Made by a program: the position numbers and the translations under genes. The notes beneath the pieces are model-generated. The model was not told the origin of the DNA. It did no database searches and saw nothing but the letters and a program-made list of their open reading frames with translations. This document shows positions 1 to 9,782 of a DNA stretch of 64,000 nucleotides, in pieces; within the stretch, counting starts at the first letter, position 1, and each line of letters opens with the position of its first letter. This DNA comes from Parasedimentitalea psychrophila (lineage in GTDB: Bacteria; Pseudomonadota; Alphaproteobacteria; Rhodobacterales; Rhodobacteraceae), in assembly GCF_030285785.1 (NCBI RefSeq), contig NZ_CP127247.1, positions 744,001 through 808,000 of the forward strand, written 5' to 3'.

Positions 1-2
1 TG

Positions 3-611
3 GCCAAGGCAGAGCATCTGTTTGGCAAAGGCCGCAATGTCAGCAACTTCGTGGTCATCACCATTGAGCACGGCGTCGGCATGGGCATTGTTATCGACAA
101 TCAGATCTACCGTGGCACACGCGGGTGTGGCGCTGAATTTGGCCACACCAAGGTGCAGCTAGAGGGCGCCCTTTGCCAATGTGGCCAACGCGGCTGCCTG
201 GAGGCCTATGTCGGCGACTACGCGTTATTGCGCGAGGCCAATATCACCAATGGAGGGATCGGCCACCGGGATTTGGGACAATTGGTCGAGGCCGCCAAGT
301 CCGGAGATCAGATGGCCTGCTCTATTTTTGACCGGGCCGGGCGGATGTTTGCCATGGGTCTGGCCAATGTGGTCAATATCTTTGACCCCGAACTGATCAT
401 CCTTTCCGGTGCGCGATTGTCCTTTGATTATCTCTATTCAGATCAGGTGATCGAAGAAATGCGCCGCTGGGTGGTGCAGATTGATGCCCCCCCGCCAAAG
501 GTTCGCGTCCACAATTGGGGTGACCTGATGTGGGCAAAAGGCGCCGCCGCCTATGCCATAGAAGAAGTCTCAACATTGGCCATTCGGGAGCTTGCATCCA
601 GTGACACTTAA
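3..611 (+). CDS. ROK-family transcriptional regulator, XylR-like (5' end outside window)
   Basis: This is the C-terminal part of a ROK (repressor, ORF, kinase) protein; the frame is open from base 3, so the N-terminal HTH lies upstream. The ROK zinc signature is visible as CQCGQRGCLE around codons 58-67 of the visible part, preceded by GAEFGHTKV, the usual histidine-containing strand. ROK repressors bind a sugar at this kinase-like fold and release operator DNA. A xylose operon begins 6.5 kb away on the other strand, with an inverted repeat over its promoter (7225-7247), so a xylose repressor role is likely but inferred. A glucokinase-like enzyme is less likely, though the DNA-binding domain cannot be seen here. 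Confidence 0.8.
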   Translation, partial: AKAEHLFGKGRNVSNFVVITIEHGVGMGIVIDNQIYRGTRGCGAEFGHTKVQLEGALCQCGQRGCLEAYVGDYALLREANITNGGIGHRDLGQLVEAAKSGDQMACSIFDRAGRMFAMGLANVVNIFDPELIILSGARLSFDYLYSDQVIEEMRRWVVQIDAPPPKVRVHNWGDLMWAKGAAAYAIEEVSTLAIRELASSDT

Positions 612-2115
612 ACTGACCCTGGCCTTGGCGCTGATTGCCCCCCCGGCCTTTGCCGATGTGACCTATATCCAGCGGCCTCTCCCCGATCATGTCTACGCTG
701 GGGGATGGGAACATTTTGTCGGCGGTGGCGTCGCCGCATTTGACTGCAATGGGGATCAGTTCCCCGAACTTTATGTGGCGGGAGGCGAGAACCCGGCGCA
801 GCTTATGCGCAATGTGACGACAGGCGTGGGCGAAGACCTGGTATTTGATGCCCGCACGCCAGAGGCGCTGGCGGTGAGCGGGGTGATCGGGGCCTATCCG
901 CTGGATATCGACGGCGATGCCATTCTGGATCTCGCGATCCTTCGCAATGGTCCCGATCTGCTGATGCAGGGGCTGGGAGACTGCGCCTTCGCGCCGTTTG
1001 CTGATCTGGACTTTACCAGCGGCGACCATTGGACCACCGCATTTTCCGCCACCTGGGAGGCCGGAAATACGCTGCCGACACTGGCTTTTGGCACCTATGT
1101 GGACCGCACAGATCCCGACGGCCCATTTGGGACATGTGATGCCACCCTGCTGTACCGCCCCCAGGGTCAGTCTTATCCCGCCGCCACACGCCTAGAGCCG
1201 GGTTTTTGCGCCCTGTCCATGCTGTTCACCGATTGGTCCCGCACCGGTCGCGCCGATCTGCGGGTCAGCAATGACCGGCATTACTATGTGCGCGGTGGCC
1301 AGGAACAGATGTGGGCAATGGAAGACACTCCGCGGCTGTTTTCCCAGGATGACGGCTGGCAGCCCTTTATGCTCTGGGGCATGGGCATTGCGTCACGCGA
1401 TTTGAACGGAGATGGCTACTCTGATGTCTATCTGACCTCGATGGGAGATCAGAAACTCCAGTACTTTGCCCCTGATACAGGTGGCCCGTCTTATCGCGAT
1501 GCCACTTACGCGCGGGGCACAACCGCGCATCGCCCCTATACGGGCGGCGATGGGCGCCCCTCAACCGGCTGGCACGCGGGTTTTGGCGACGTCAACAACG
1601 ACGGGCTGGACGATATATTTGTGAGCAAGGGCAACGTCGAACAGATGCCGGGTGCGGCGATGGAAGACCCGAACAACCTGCTGATCCAATCCGCAGATGG
1701 CAGTTTCACCGAAAGTGGCCTGGAAGCCGGAATTTCCAACCTGGCGCGCTCCCGTGGCGCCGCCCTGATGGATCTGAATATGGACGGGCGGCTGGATCTG
1801 GCCGTGGTTAACCGGCGCGCACAGATGGGCCTGTACCAAAACACATCCGCACAAGCCAACTGGCTGATCGTGCAACTTGCCTCGCCTGCCCCCAACACTG
1901 GGTCCGTTGGCGCCCATGTTGAGCTGCGCATCGGCGACCGCGTTCAAACGCGCGAGATCACCGTCGGTGGCGGCCATGCCAGCGGTCAGGCCGGGCAGAT
2001 CCATTTTGGCCTGGGCCAGGCGACAGCGGCCGAGATCAGGATCATTCAACCAGACCAAAGCGCATCTGACTGGCAGCAGGTCACGGCCAATCAGATTGTC
2101 ACATTAAGTCACTGA
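601..2115 (+). CDS. Secreted FG-GAP/ASPIC-UnbV (CRTAC1-type) protein
   Basis: About 504 residues with a signal peptide (hydrophobic LALALIAPPAFA, then the mature protein). Several FG-GAP/VCBS-like calcium loops follow, such as DCNGDQFPELY, DIDGDAILDLA, DLNGDGYSDVY, DVNNDGLDDIF and DLNMDGRLDLA, which predict a beta-propeller. The C-terminus (GSVGAHVELRIGDR, then GQIHFGLG) matches the ASPIC/UnbV domain. The GTG at 601 is preferred over an upstream TTG at 592, because GGGAG at 586-590 is correctly spaced only for the GTG. The start overlaps the end of the ROK gene. The function of this family in bacteria is not established; it is extracytoplasmic and probably binds calcium. Its 3' end overlaps the convergent peroxidase gene by 7 bp. 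Confidence 0.82.
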   Translation: MTLKLTLALALIAPPAFADVTYIQRPLPDHVYAGGWEHFVGGGVAAFDCNGDQFPELYVAGGENPAQLMRNVTTGVGEDLVFDARTPEALAVSGVIGAYPLDIDGDAILDLAILRNGPDLLMQGLGDCAFAPFADLDFTSGDHWTTAFSATWEAGNTLPTLAFGTYVDRTDPDGPFGTCDATLLYRPQGQSYPAATRLEPGFCALSMLFTDWSRTGRADLRVSNDRHYYVRGGQEQMWAMEDTPRLFSQDDGWQPFMLWGMGIASRDLNGDGYSDVYLTSMGDQKLQYFAPDTGGPSYRDATYARGTTAHRPYTGGDGRPSTGWHAGFGDVNNDGLDDIFVSKGNVEQMPGAAMEDPNNLLIQSADGSFTESGLEAGISNLARSRGAALMDLNMDGRLDLAVVNRRAQMGLYQNTSAQANWLIVQLASPAPNTGSVGAHVELRIGDRVQTREITVGGGHASGQAGQIHFGLGQATAAEIRIIQPDQSASDWQQVTANQIVTLSH

Positions 2116-3404
2116 TCAACGGGCAAGCCGCTGGGGACCTTTGCCGGAACCCCCAGCCGCCCCTTGGCTGCACCTGTGTCCGTCAGACTGTGCAAAAAGG
2201 CGAGTAGATCGGACAGATCATCATCGCCCAGCGCGATCGGCGTCAGTTCATTTGCGGCCGCTATGCGCGCCAGTTCTTCGGTGTCTGCTAAAATGCGCCA
2301 ATCATCGGCTGACTCGATTTGATGCAACACCGCCTGACCAGGATCATAGGCATACAGCCCCGCAACCGGATCCAGATGATGGCGCACCACAGCCCGCAGG
2401 CTGCCATAGGCGCCATTGTGACCATAAGGGCCGGTTTGCGACACATTGCGCAAAGACGGGGTCAGGAACTTGTACTGGTCAGAGGGCTCTCCGGTGACCC
2501 GCATCCGCCCCGTGTCGCGCGCATGGGTTTCAAATGCTGCCGCCTTGCCGGGGCCAATCTGAGGCATGGCAATCGCGTGAAAACTGTGATCGGTCTGCAA
2601 CCAACCTGAATGACAACTTGAGCAGCCCGCCGCGCCATAAAACAGATCCTGACCGCGGGCGGCTTGCGCTGACAACGGCGCTCCGCCCATCATCGCGCGA
2701 TCAAACGGGCTGTCATCGGCCCGCCACTCAACCAGTGTAAAATCAGCGATGACATTGGCGATATCGGTGAATTTGATAGGCACCTGATCGCCCAGAACGG
2801 CATCAAATGCGCGCCGGTATTCCGGTATCGCCTCGACCCGTGCGGCAATCCGGTCCCATGCGCCACCCTTGATGCTCAGATGTCCCAGACGCACCGCCTG
2901 TGACACCTCGTTTTCCGAATACTGCCCGGCCATTTCATCGCCTGCCAGAACCGGGAACATGGCTTGGGCTGCCAGAACACTGTCAAATCCTGCTGCCATT
3001 TCAGAGCCTAAGGGCGTGCGGATACCGTCTGGTTTCTGCGGGTCCGCCTCTAACCGGCCATCATGAAAAAACGAGGTGAACTCGGTCGCGCCAACATTCC
3101 ACAGCCCCGGAGCGTTGCGGGGCAAGCGTTGCTCGGGCGGGTTCGTTGGATCCACCCGGCGATCCGGGCCCAACCCCAATCCGCCCTCACCAATGGACAG
3201 CGACATCCCATCAGAGGTGCCAAGTCGCGGATGATGGCAGGTGCCGCAACTGATGTTCCGGTTGCCGGACAGGATTGGGTCAAAGAACAACAACTGGCCC
3301 AGTTGCACCCGTGCAGGGTCCATCTCTGGGAACACAGGCCGAGGCCCCAGATCCTGCGCCTCGGCTGCGGTGGCCAGTAGCGCGCCGACAATCATCCATT
3401 TCAT
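2109..3404 (-). CDS. Di-haem cytochrome c peroxidase / MauG-family protein
   Basis: 431 residues with a Sec signal peptide (MKWMIVGALLATAAEA) and two c-haem motifs: CGTCH near residue 52 and CSSCH near residue 262. This is the arrangement of bacterial di-haem peroxidases and MauG relatives, which act in the periplasm, reducing hydrogen peroxide or oxidising a protein substrate. The gene begins 3 bp after the galM stop, so it is probably the last cistron of the xylose operon, an unusual place for such an enzyme. True CcpA and MauG-like members cannot be separated with certainty by eye. Confidence 0.88.
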   Translation of the reverse strand: MKWMIVGALLATAAEAQDLGPRPVFPEMDPARVQLGQLLFFDPILSGNRNISCGTCHHPRLGTSDGMSLSIGEGGLGLGPDRRVDPTNPPEQRLPRNAPGLWNVGATEFTSFFHDGRLEADPQKPDGIRTPLGSEMAAGFDSVLAAQAMFPVLAGDEMAGQYSENEVSQAVRLGHLSIKGGAWDRIAARVEAIPEYRRAFDAVLGDQVPIKFTDIANVIADFTLVEWRADDSPFDRAMMGGAPLSAQAARGQDLFYGAAGCSSCHSGWLQTDHSFHAIAMPQIGPGKAAAFETHARDTGRMRVTGEPSDQYKFLTPSLRNVSQTGPYGHNGAYGSLRAVVRHHLDPVAGLYAYDPGQAVLHQIESADDWRILADTEELARIAAANELTPIALGDDDLSDLLAFLHSLTDTGAAKGRLGVPAKVPSGLPVDQ

Positions 3405-3407
3405 TGG

Positions 3408-4421
3408 TTAGTCCCCTTTGATCTCGACCTGCAGTTTCTGAGCATATGGCATATCCGGTGAGATAAGAACCGATGGGAACGACGCGATATTGACCGCATT
3501 GGGAAACCCCTGCGGTTCAAAACAAAACCCACTGGCCGCGCCATAGGCCTGCCCGTCCAGCCCACCGTCCTGCGGCTCCATTGCCGCGGCGGTATAAAGC
3601 TGCGCACCGGGTTGATCGCTCCAGAGTTTCAGGCGCAGTCCATTGGCAGCGCTCACTTCGCAAACCGGCTGACTGACATCGCGGCCAGCTTCAAAAACCA
3701 GATTATGATCAATCCCAAGCCGCGTTGCATCCGCCTGCGCAAAAGACCGCATTTTTCGGAAATCAAACCGGGTGCCATCAACCGGCGAGATGTCACCGCT
3801 CATGATGCCCTGATCATCCATTTCCAACACCCGGTCCGCCGTGCAGCGCAGGTGGTGGTCCCAGATGGCTCCACCGCCACCGAGATTGTAGTAATTGTGC
3901 TGCGCCAGGCTGATCGGGGTTACACAATCGACTTCGACGCGCATGTCATAGGTGACGCAGAAGCCATCCAACTGGATATCCACAGTCACCCTGGCACGGC
4001 CGGGAAATCCGTTCTCTCCGGCGGGAGAGTCATAGCGCAGACGCAGCGCAGACGGCCCGTTGGGTTCAATTTCCCAGAACACCCTGGACAGGCCGACAGG
4101 ACCACCGTGCAATTGGTTACGCCCGTCATTCGGAGCCAGATGATAGGTCTGACCCTGCATGGAGAACCGCGCATCGCCAATCCGGTTGGCCACCCGTCCG
4201 GCAATGGCCCCGAAATAGCTGGTGCCGCTCAGATACTGCGCCGGATCGTGGTAGCCCAGAACCACAGGAACACGCTGCCCGCTCAAAGGCACCCGCCAAT
4301 CCCGGGTTGTTGCCCCGTAGTTAAGGACCGCCAGCGAGACATCACCATCGCTGATGGTGACCTCCCGCAGGCTGTGGCCGCTAAATCGTCCGTAGTCCTG
4401 AATGGTCACCAGACCACTCAC
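3408..4421 (-). CDS. galM: Aldose 1-epimerase
   Basis: 337 residues of the galactose mutarotase family, interconverting alpha and beta anomers of aldoses. Visible family features are [10 protein letters not shown] near the N-terminus, NQLHGG with the first active-site histidine, [10 protein letters not shown] with the second histidine, and [10 protein letters not shown] with the catalytic glutamate. The start codon overlaps the xylA stop by 4 bp (ATGA), so it is translationally coupled. In this operon it would supply the alpha-anomer used by xylose isomerase. No signal peptide is seen, so the enzyme is cytoplasmic. Confidence 0.93.
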   Translation of the reverse strand: MSGLVTIQDYGRFSGHSLREVTISDGDVSLAVLNYGATTRDWRVPLSGQRVPVVLGYHDPAQYLSGTSYFGAIAGRVANRIGDARFSMQGQTYHLAPNDGRNQLHGGPVGLSRVFWEIEPNGPSALRLRYDSPAGENGFPGRARVTVDIQLDGFCVTYDMRVEVDCVTPISLAQHNYYNLGGGGAIWDHHLRCTADRVLEMDDQGIMSGDISPVDGTRFDFRKMRSFAQADATRLGIDHNLVFEAGRDVSQPVCEVSAANGLRLKLWSDQPGAQLYTAAAMEPQDGGLDGQAYGAASGFCFEPQGFPNAVNIASFPSVLISPDMPYAQKLQVEIKGD

Positions 4422-5728
4422 ACGAAGCGGTTGACGACATTTTCCAGGTATTCCTGCCGTCCCGAACGCGGCGCCGGGTTCAGCCCTGTTGCCTCAACCT
4501 GGGCTGCGATCTGTTCCAGAGACTGTTTGCCCTGCAACATCATCTGCGCCTCGGGGGTCTGCCAGCCAGCATAGCGATCGGTGACAAACTGATCCATGGT
4601 GCCATCCTCGATCATCGCAGCGGCGGCCTTCAAGCCGCGCGCACAGACATCCATGCCGCCCACATGCGCCATCAGCAGATCTTCGGCATCCAGCGACTGG
4701 CGGCGCAGTTTGGCGTCAAAATTGGTGCCGCCGGTGGTGAAGCCGCCCGCCTTCAGGATGTGAAAATAGGCCAGCGCCACTTCGGGCACGTTATTGGGGA
4801 ACTGGTCGGTGTCCCAGCCGGATTGGTAGTCATTGCGGTTCATATCAACCGAACCAAAGATCCCCAGCGCCGAGGCAGTGGCAATCTCGTGCTCAAACGA
4901 GTGACCGGCAAGGATCGCGTGCCCCTGCTCGATGTTCATCTTGACCTCATTCTCCAGCCCATGACGTTTCAGGAAGCCGTAAACGGTGGCGGTATCATAG
5001 TCATACTGGTGCTTGGTTGGCTCTTGTGGCTTCGGCTCAACCAGAATGGCGCCTTTGAAACCGATCTTGTGCTTATACTCGACCACAAGGTTCAGCATCC
5101 GGCCCATTTGCTGGTCTTCCTGACCCAGATCGGTGTTCAGCAGCGTCTCATAGCCTTCGCGACCGCCCCACAGAACATAGTTCTCGCCGCCCAGACGATG
5201 GGTGGCATCCATACAGGTTTTGATGGTCGCGGCACTAAAGGCAAAGACATCCGGGTCCGGGTTGGTCGAGGCGCCGGACATGTAGCGGGCATTTGAAAAC
5301 AGGTTGGCCGTGCCCCAGAGCAGTTTCATTCCGGTCTGTGCCTGCTTCTCGGCAAAATAATCGACCATCTCGTTCAGGTTACGAGTGTTTTCGGCAAAGT
5401 CAGCGCCCTCGGGCCGCATATCCGCATCGTGGAAGCAATAGTAGGGCGTCTTCAGTAGCTGGAACATTTCAAAGGCAACATCCGCCTTCAGTTTTGCCGC
5501 CTCCATGGTGTTACTGAACCAGGGGCGCTCAAAAGTCTGGCCACCAAACGGATCGCCGCCAGGCCAGCCGAAGCTGTGCCAATAGCAGGTGGCAAAGCGC
5601 AGATGGTCTTCCATCCTCTTGCCCATGACAATCTCATCCGGGTTGTAGTGACGAAACGCCAGAGGGTTGGTGCTGTCGGCCCCTTCAAAAGGGATTTCGG
5701 TGATGTCGCGGAAAAATCCAGTGGTCAT
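4418..5728 (-). CDS. xylA: Xylose isomerase
   Basis: 436 residues, the length of class II xylose isomerases, converting D-xylose to D-xylulose in the cytoplasm. Active-site segments are clear: [12 protein letters not shown] (catalytic His and Asp), [17 protein letters not shown] (metal-binding Glu), [15 protein letters not shown] (metal His region) and [19 protein letters not shown] (metal Asp cluster). It sits between xylB and galM with 4-bp overlaps on both sides, forming a compact operon. Confidence 0.97.
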   Translation of the reverse strand: MTTGFFRDITEIPFEGADSTNPLAFRHYNPDEIVMGKRMEDHLRFATCYWHSFGWPGGDPFGGQTFERPWFSNTMEAAKLKADVAFEMFQLLKTPYYCFHDADMRPEGADFAENTRNLNEMVDYFAEKQAQTGMKLLWGTANLFSNARYMSGASTNPDPDVFAFSAATIKTCMDATHRLGGENYVLWGGREGYETLLNTDLGQEDQQMGRMLNLVVEYKHKIGFKGAILVEPKPQEPTKHQYDYDTATVYGFLKRHGLENEVKMNIEQGHAILAGHSFEHEIATASALGIFGSVDMNRNDYQSGWDTDQFPNNVPEVALAYFHILKAGGFTTGGTNFDAKLRRQSLDAEDLLMAHVGGMDVCARGLKAAAAMIEDGTMDQFVTDRYAGWQTPEAQMMLQGKQSLEQIAAQVEATGLNPAPRSGRQEYLENVVNRFV

Positions 5729-7185
5729 GTCAGAGCAGCCTTCAGATTGGGGTAAAGCGCGCGATACCGCGCATGAGTTTCAGCATATCGGTCGACCAGA
5801 TCGCTGCGCGGCTCAACCGTCTCCGCGACTTTGGGCGTGGTCATAATCATAGACAGGTCAGCATTGGTGTCAGCGGCAATGGCCAACCGCGCAGCGCCTA
5901 AGGCCGCGCCAAAGTCGCCTTTCTCCGGCAGGTCCAGCGGCAGATCCAATGTGGTGGCCAAAGTCTCCAGCCAGAACCGGGATTTTGCCCCGCCGCCAAT
6001 CGCCAGAATGCGCGACAGGTTGGTTCCCGTCGTCTTTAACGCGTCGAGGTTATCGCGCAGAGCAAACGACACGCCCTCCATCACCGCCTGGGTCAGGTCT
6101 TCGGGTGAGGTGGCGATGTCCAGCCCGACAAAAGATCCCCGGATCTGGCTGTCATTATGCGGCGTGCGTTCGCCCGACAGGTAGGGCAGGAACATCGTGC
6201 GCGATGGCCCGGAAATCTCGGCCTTCATCGTCCCGGCCAACTCTGCCGGGGTGCGCCCCAGAATGCGCGACAGCCAGTTCAAGCAATCCGTCGCCGCCAG
6301 GATAACCCCCATCTGATACCAGGTGTCGGGGACCGCGTGGCAGAAGGTGTGAACGGCCGTTTCCGGAGCTGGGGCAAAGCTGTTCTTGGCGGCAAGCAGC
6401 ACACCAGAGGTGCCAAGGGACACAAAACCATCGCCATCGCGAAAACAGCCGACGCCACAGGCCGCAACCGCATTATCGCCGCCACCGCCCGCAACGGTGA
6501 CCGGCCCAGCCAAGCCCCAGTCGGACCGCAGTTGCGCCCGCACAGTGCCCGAACTTTCCGAGCCTTCGACCAATCGGGGCATCTGGTCCAGACGCATATG
6601 ACCGGCCTCCAACAGCTCTGGTGACCACTCGCGTTTGCCCACGTCCATCCATGAGGTGCCGGCGCTGTCGGACATATCGCCAACATAGTCCCCGGTCAGC
6701 CAATAGCGCAGGTAATCCTTGGGCAGCAGCACCTTTGCCACCCTGGCAAAGATCTCCGGTTCGTTTTCCTCGACCCATGTCAGCTTGGGGGCGGTAAAGC
6801 CGGGAAATACGATATTTCCCGACAGGTTCCGCACATTTGCAGTCTGGTCCAGCATAGCAGCCTGCGCCGCCGAGCGGCTGTCATTCCACAAAATACAGGG
6901 CCGCAGCACCTGGCCGCCGGCATCGACCAATGTGGCGCCATGCATATGGCCGCTTAACCCGATGCCGCGCAACGCGCTGAATTCAACTGGGTGTGCTGCC
7001 TTCAGCGCCGCCATCACTGTTTTGCAGGCCGTAACCCAATCCGATGGATCTTGCTCGCTCCATCCAGGATGGGGGGTCGATACAGAATAAGCCGCGTCAG
7101 CGGTGGCAATAATCGCCCCCCCCTCGTCAGCCAGCAAAGCCCGTAAGCCGGAGGTGCCCAGATCCAACCCGATATACATCCGCAT
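5725..7185 (-). CDS. xylB: Xylulokinase
   Basis: 486 residues of the FGGY kinase family, phosphorylating D-xylulose to xylulose 5-phosphate. Visible are the N-terminal phosphate loop [13 protein letters not shown], the xylulokinase substrate motifs [13 protein letters not shown] and CILWNDSR, the catalytic Asp region [12 protein letters not shown], and the C-terminal GGGAKSRFW adenosine motif. It is the first gene of the xylose operon. ATG codons at 7185 and 7179 are both possible; GGGAG in the leader is better spaced for the second. The promoter and a likely operator lie at 7225-7269. Confidence 0.96.
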   Translation of the reverse strand: MRMYIGLDLGTSGLRALLADEGGAIIATADAAYSVSTPHPGWSEQDPSDWVTACKTVMAALKAAHPVEFSALRGIGLSGHMHGATLVDAGGQVLRPCILWNDSRSAAQAAMLDQTANVRNLSGNIVFPGFTAPKLTWVEENEPEIFARVAKVLLPKDYLRYWLTGDYVGDMSDSAGTSWMDVGKREWSPELLEAGHMRLDQMPRLVEGSESSGTVRAQLRSDWGLAGPVTVAGGGGDNAVAACGVGCFRDGDGFVSLGTSGVLLAAKNSFAPAPETAVHTFCHAVPDTWYQMGVILAATDCLNWLSRILGRTPAELAGTMKAEISGPSRTMFLPYLSGERTPHNDSQIRGSFVGLDIATSPEDLTQAVMEGVSFALRDNLDALKTTGTNLSRILAIGGGAKSRFWLETLATTLDLPLDLPEKGDFGAALGAARLAIAADTNADLSMIMTTPKVAETVEPRSDLVDRYAETHARYRALYPNLKAALT

Positions 7186-7224
7186 TCACTCCCTTCACCT
7201 GACTCCACCCCGGAACCAAATACA

Positions 7225-7247
7225 TTTATTTTGGAAGTCAAATTAAA
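7225..7247 (-). promoter_or_regulatory. Imperfect inverted repeat over the xylB promoter, candidate XylR operator
   Basis: Read on the minus strand, TTTAATTTG and CCAAAATAAA form inverted arms separated by 4 bases, with 8 of 9 core positions matching. The repeat overlaps the predicted -10 region of xylB. ROK repressors such as XylR bind A/T-rich inverted repeats of this kind. Assignment to the ROK gene at the window start is inference. Confidence 0.5.
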
Positions 7248-7269
7248 ACGAAACACCAGTCAATGTCAA
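7241..7269 (-). promoter_or_regulatory. Predicted sigma-70 type promoter of xylBA-galM
   Basis: On the minus strand TTGACA (7269-7264) is followed after 17 bases by TTAATT (7246-7241), a good -35 with a moderate -10. This leaves a leader of about 50 bases before xylB. Confidence 0.5.
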
Positions 7270-7310
7270 CACATGTCAGCCGCCTGTATTAACTGGGAAA
7301 ACGCAATAAT

Positions 7311-7331
7311 CCCTTTGACCGCGTCAAAGGG
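7311..7331. repeat. Perfect 9-bp hairpin between xylB and the rpiR-like gene
   Basis: CCCTTTGAC and GTCAAAGGG flank a 3-base loop. It lies 56 bp beyond the stop of the leftward RpiR-type gene, so it could help terminate that transcript. No T-run follows on that strand, so it may instead be a protein-binding site. Confidence 0.45.
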
Positions 7332-7386
7332 ACAGTCTGGGACTGAGGATATTTTAAGCAGGCCTGTCAAAGGGCCTGAAGGGGCG

Positions 7387-8259
7387 TCAGGAAAATTTTC
7401 GGAACAGACGGGTCATGTCGAACAGCTCATCCAGACGCTCATAGCGGTCGCGGGTTTCGCTCCAGCTTTCTTCCTGAGTGGCCGCAATCATCGCTTCAAG
7501 CAGCATCATGGTCGCGATATTGGAATCCCAGGCCGAAGGGATCTCGACCCAGCAGTTAAAACTATACTGTGCCACAGATGCAATTGGGCTGGCCCACTGA
7601 TCGGTGATCAGAATAACCTTCACCCCACGTTCCGCCGCCAGTTCAGCCAGACGTTGCAAGTTGGTCTCGTAGCGCCGCACGTCGAACAACAGCAGAGTGT
7701 CGCCCTCGACCATGTCCAGCACATAATGCGGCCAGGTTGCGGCAGAGGAGGTCATCGTGGTCACCCGCTGCCGGACCGCCTGAAAGTGGGTAAAGGCATA
7801 ATCGGCCAATGCCCGGGTGATCCGGCCGCCGACCACATAAAGCCGCCCGTCGGTGTTGGCCAATTGCCTCACCGCCGCGTCAAAGCTCGCGGAATCGATA
7901 TTGGAGAAGGTCTGCTCCAGGTTTTCGGTCACCGCTTGGGAAAATCTGTTCAGAAGATGGCCTTCGGGGGCCTCGGTAACCCAATTGGCGCGCCTCTGGG
8001 TTGGCCCCGAGACCTGAGCCTGCAGCTCTTTCAACAATGCCTGATGGAACTGAGGATAGCCCTTGAACCCCAGCTTTTGCACCATCCGCGCCACCGTCGG
8101 CGTCGAAACCCCTGCATTGGCAGCGACGATGGTGATCGAGGCAAGCCCCGCCGACGGATAGTTTTCCAGCAATGAATTCGCGAACTTACGCTCTGATTGC
8201 GTCAGCGAGGAATACTGCTCACGGATCAGCTCTCGAACGGTGGCCGCTGGTTTACTCAA
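7387..8259 (-). CDS. MurR/RpiR-family transcriptional regulator
   Basis: 290 residues with an N-terminal RpiR HTH (residues about 1-80; LTQSERKFANSLLENY and VSTPTVARMVQKLGFKGYPQF are typical) and a C-terminal SIS domain (about 120-260; LYVVGGRIT, then LLLFDVRRYE). RpiR regulators bind phosphosugars or other small metabolites through the SIS domain. Its start is a TTG at 8259, supported by AAGGA 8 bases upstream. It is divergent from the FGase/TRAP operon, which makes it the likely local regulator. The usual SIS serines are poorly conserved (FDVRRYE), which would fit a non-sugar ligand. Confidence 0.88.
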   Translation of the reverse strand: MSKPAATVRELIREQYSSLTQSERKFANSLLENYPSAGLASITIVAANAGVSTPTVARMVQKLGFKGYPQFHQALLKELQAQVSGPTQRRANWVTEAPEGHLLNRFSQAVTENLEQTFSNIDSASFDAAVRQLANTDGRLYVVGGRITRALADYAFTHFQAVRQRVTTMTSSAATWPHYVLDMVEGDTLLLFDVRRYETNLQRLAELAAERGVKVILITDQWASPIASVAQYSFNCWVEIPSAWDSNIATMMLLEAMIAATQEESWSETRDRYERLDELFDMTRLFRKFS

Positions 8260-8344
8260 GCTCTCGGTCCTTTTCCATTTGCCCGCAATTTAAGCACCTA
8301 CCCTGTATCTTGATCAAACCGATACACCAAGTGCTTCTGCCGAC

Positions 8345-8383
8345 TGAAAAGATATTGACACAACTCAATCCTCATGAAAAGAT
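8345..8383 (+). promoter_or_regulatory. Direct repeats and promoter ahead of the FGase/TRAP operon
   Basis: TGAAAAGAT occurs at 8345-8353 and again at 8375-8383, exactly 30 bp apart (about three helical turns). Between them lies TTGACA (8355-8360); the second repeat falls where a -10 would be. This is a plausible binding region for the divergent RpiR-type regulator. The link is inference. Confidence 0.4.
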
Positions 8384-8407
8384 TTTTCCAAAATGGGGAG
8401 AACGTGA

Positions 8408-9193
8408 ATGTCACGGAGCGATTCCAACGCTCGTACACAGGCCGTAGAGGTCAGCAACCCGGAGGGATCCGGGCCTGCGCTGATTCTCTGCGAGCACGCC
8501 AGCAATCATTTCCCGGCGCAGTTTGGCGACCTGGGACTTGCGGCTGGCGACCAGAAAAGTCACGCCGCCTGGGACCCGGGCGCGCGGGCCATTGCGCTGC
8601 ATCTCAGCCAGGTGCTGAATGCACCGATGGTGGCAAGCCAGGTGTCGCGACTGGTCTACGACTGCAATCGCCCCCCCGAGGTGGCCTCGGCGATGCCGGT
8701 GAAATCAGAGCTGATCGAAATTCCCGGCAATCGCGATCTGACCGATGACCAGCGGCTCCAACGGGTTGACGCGGTCTATCGCCCCTTCTGTGACGCCGTC
8801 AGTGAGGTGATCAAAGCCCGCCAGGATGCTGGCCTGGACACCGTACTGATCACCATCCACAGCTTCACACCCGTCTACTACGGCCAGCCCCGCGCCGTCG
8901 AAATCGGCATTCTGCACGATGATGACACGGCGATGGCTGATGCCATGCTGGCCCATGCGCCGTCGCTGCCGCACCGGCGGGTCGAGCGCAATCAGCCCTA
9001 CGGTCCACAGGATGGTGTCACCCATTCGCTGAAGCTGCACGGTATCGCCCACGGGTTGGCCAACGTGATGATCGAGGTTCGCAATGATCTGCTGCGCACG
9101 CCGCAACAAGAAACCGCGATGGCCGAGGAACTTTTGACCCTGATCCGGCCCGCTCTCGCCGCATTGGTGCAACAAGGGGGCGACAATGCCTAG
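8408..9193 (+). CDS. N-formylglutamate amidohydrolase-family protein
   Basis: 261 residues. The N-terminal LILCEHASNHFP (metal-binding Glu and His), AAWDPGARAIA and the later TIHSFTPV and VMIEVRNDLL blocks match the FGase (HutG-type) fold, a zinc-dependent amide hydrolase that releases glutamate from N-formylglutamate. The start is well defined: GGGGAG lies 7 bases before the ATG. There is no histidine-utilisation gene nearby, so the natural substrate is probably not N-formylglutamate. In this operon an amide hydrolase releasing glutamate from a gamma-glutamyl product would make sense, but that is inference. It overlaps the TRAP small permease by 8 bp. Confidence 0.87.
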   Translation: MSRSDSNARTQAVEVSNPEGSGPALILCEHASNHFPAQFGDLGLAAGDQKSHAAWDPGARAIALHLSQVLNAPMVASQVSRLVYDCNRPPEVASAMPVKSELIEIPGNRDLTDDQRLQRVDAVYRPFCDAVSEVIKARQDAGLDTVLITIHSFTPVYYGQPRAVEIGILHDDDTAMADAMLAHAPSLPHRRVERNQPYGPQDGVTHSLKLHGIAHGLANVMIEVRNDLLRTPQQETAMAEELLTLIRPALAALVQQGGDNA

Positions 9194-9782
9194 AATAATA
9201 ACCGGATATATCCGGGGTGTGGATGCCATGAACCGCTTCATTGGTCGGTTTGCCATGTATCTGATCTTTGTGTTGATCGGGGTGCTGCTTTGGTCCTCCA
9301 TTTCCAAGACCTTTTTCTATCCCTCGATCTGGACGCTTGAGATGGCGCAGTTTGTGATGGTTGCCTATTATATCCTGGGCGGGCCCTATTCGATCCAGAT
9401 GGGGTCAAACGTGCGCATGGACCTGTTCTATGGCGGCTGGTCGACCAAAACCAAAGCCTGGATTGATGCCTTCACGGTGTTTTTCCTGATCTTCTACCTC
9501 GGGGTGCTGCTGTTTGGCGCGGTGGGCTCCACCGCCTATTCACTGGGCTATTTCGGGGTCGAGCCGTTCTCGTTCTTCTGGGATCTGTTCCTCACGCTGT
9601 TCACCGACGGAATGTCGGGTGTCGCTGAGAAAATCGGCCATATGGAACGCAGCCCAACCGCCTGGCGACCCTATCTGTGGCCGGTGAAATCCATGTTGTG
9701 TTTTGGCGTCATTCTGATGCTGGCACAAAGCCTTGCAGAACTGTTCCGGGATATCGGACGTCTTCGCGGAGTAGACCTCTGA
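9186..9782 (+). CDS. TRAP transporter small permease (DctQ family)
   Basis: 198 residues with hydrophobic segments near residues 17-35, 45-65, 92-115 and 165-190, the four-helix pattern of TRAP small membrane subunits. It pairs with the large permease, whose start overlaps its stop (TGATG), and with the periplasmic protein 1.5 kb downstream. A hydrophilic loop of about 50 residues before the last helix (DGMSGVAEKIGHMERSPTAW) makes it longer than many DctQ proteins. Confidence 0.9.
   Translation: MPRIITGYIRGVDAMNRFIGRFAMYLIFVLIGVLLWSSISKTFFYPSIWTLEMAQFVMVAYYILGGPYSIQMGSNVRMDLFYGGWSTKTKAWIDAFTVFFLIFYLGVLLFGAVGSTAYSLGYFGVEPFSFFWDLFLTLFTDGMSGVAEKIGHMERSPTAWRPYLWPVKSMLCFGVILMLAQSLAELFRDIGRLRGVDL

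Noticed and set aside
8312-8325. TTGATCAA palindrome considered as an FNR box
   Set aside because: The half-sites abut with no 4-bp spacer, so it does not fit the FNR/Dnr geometry.
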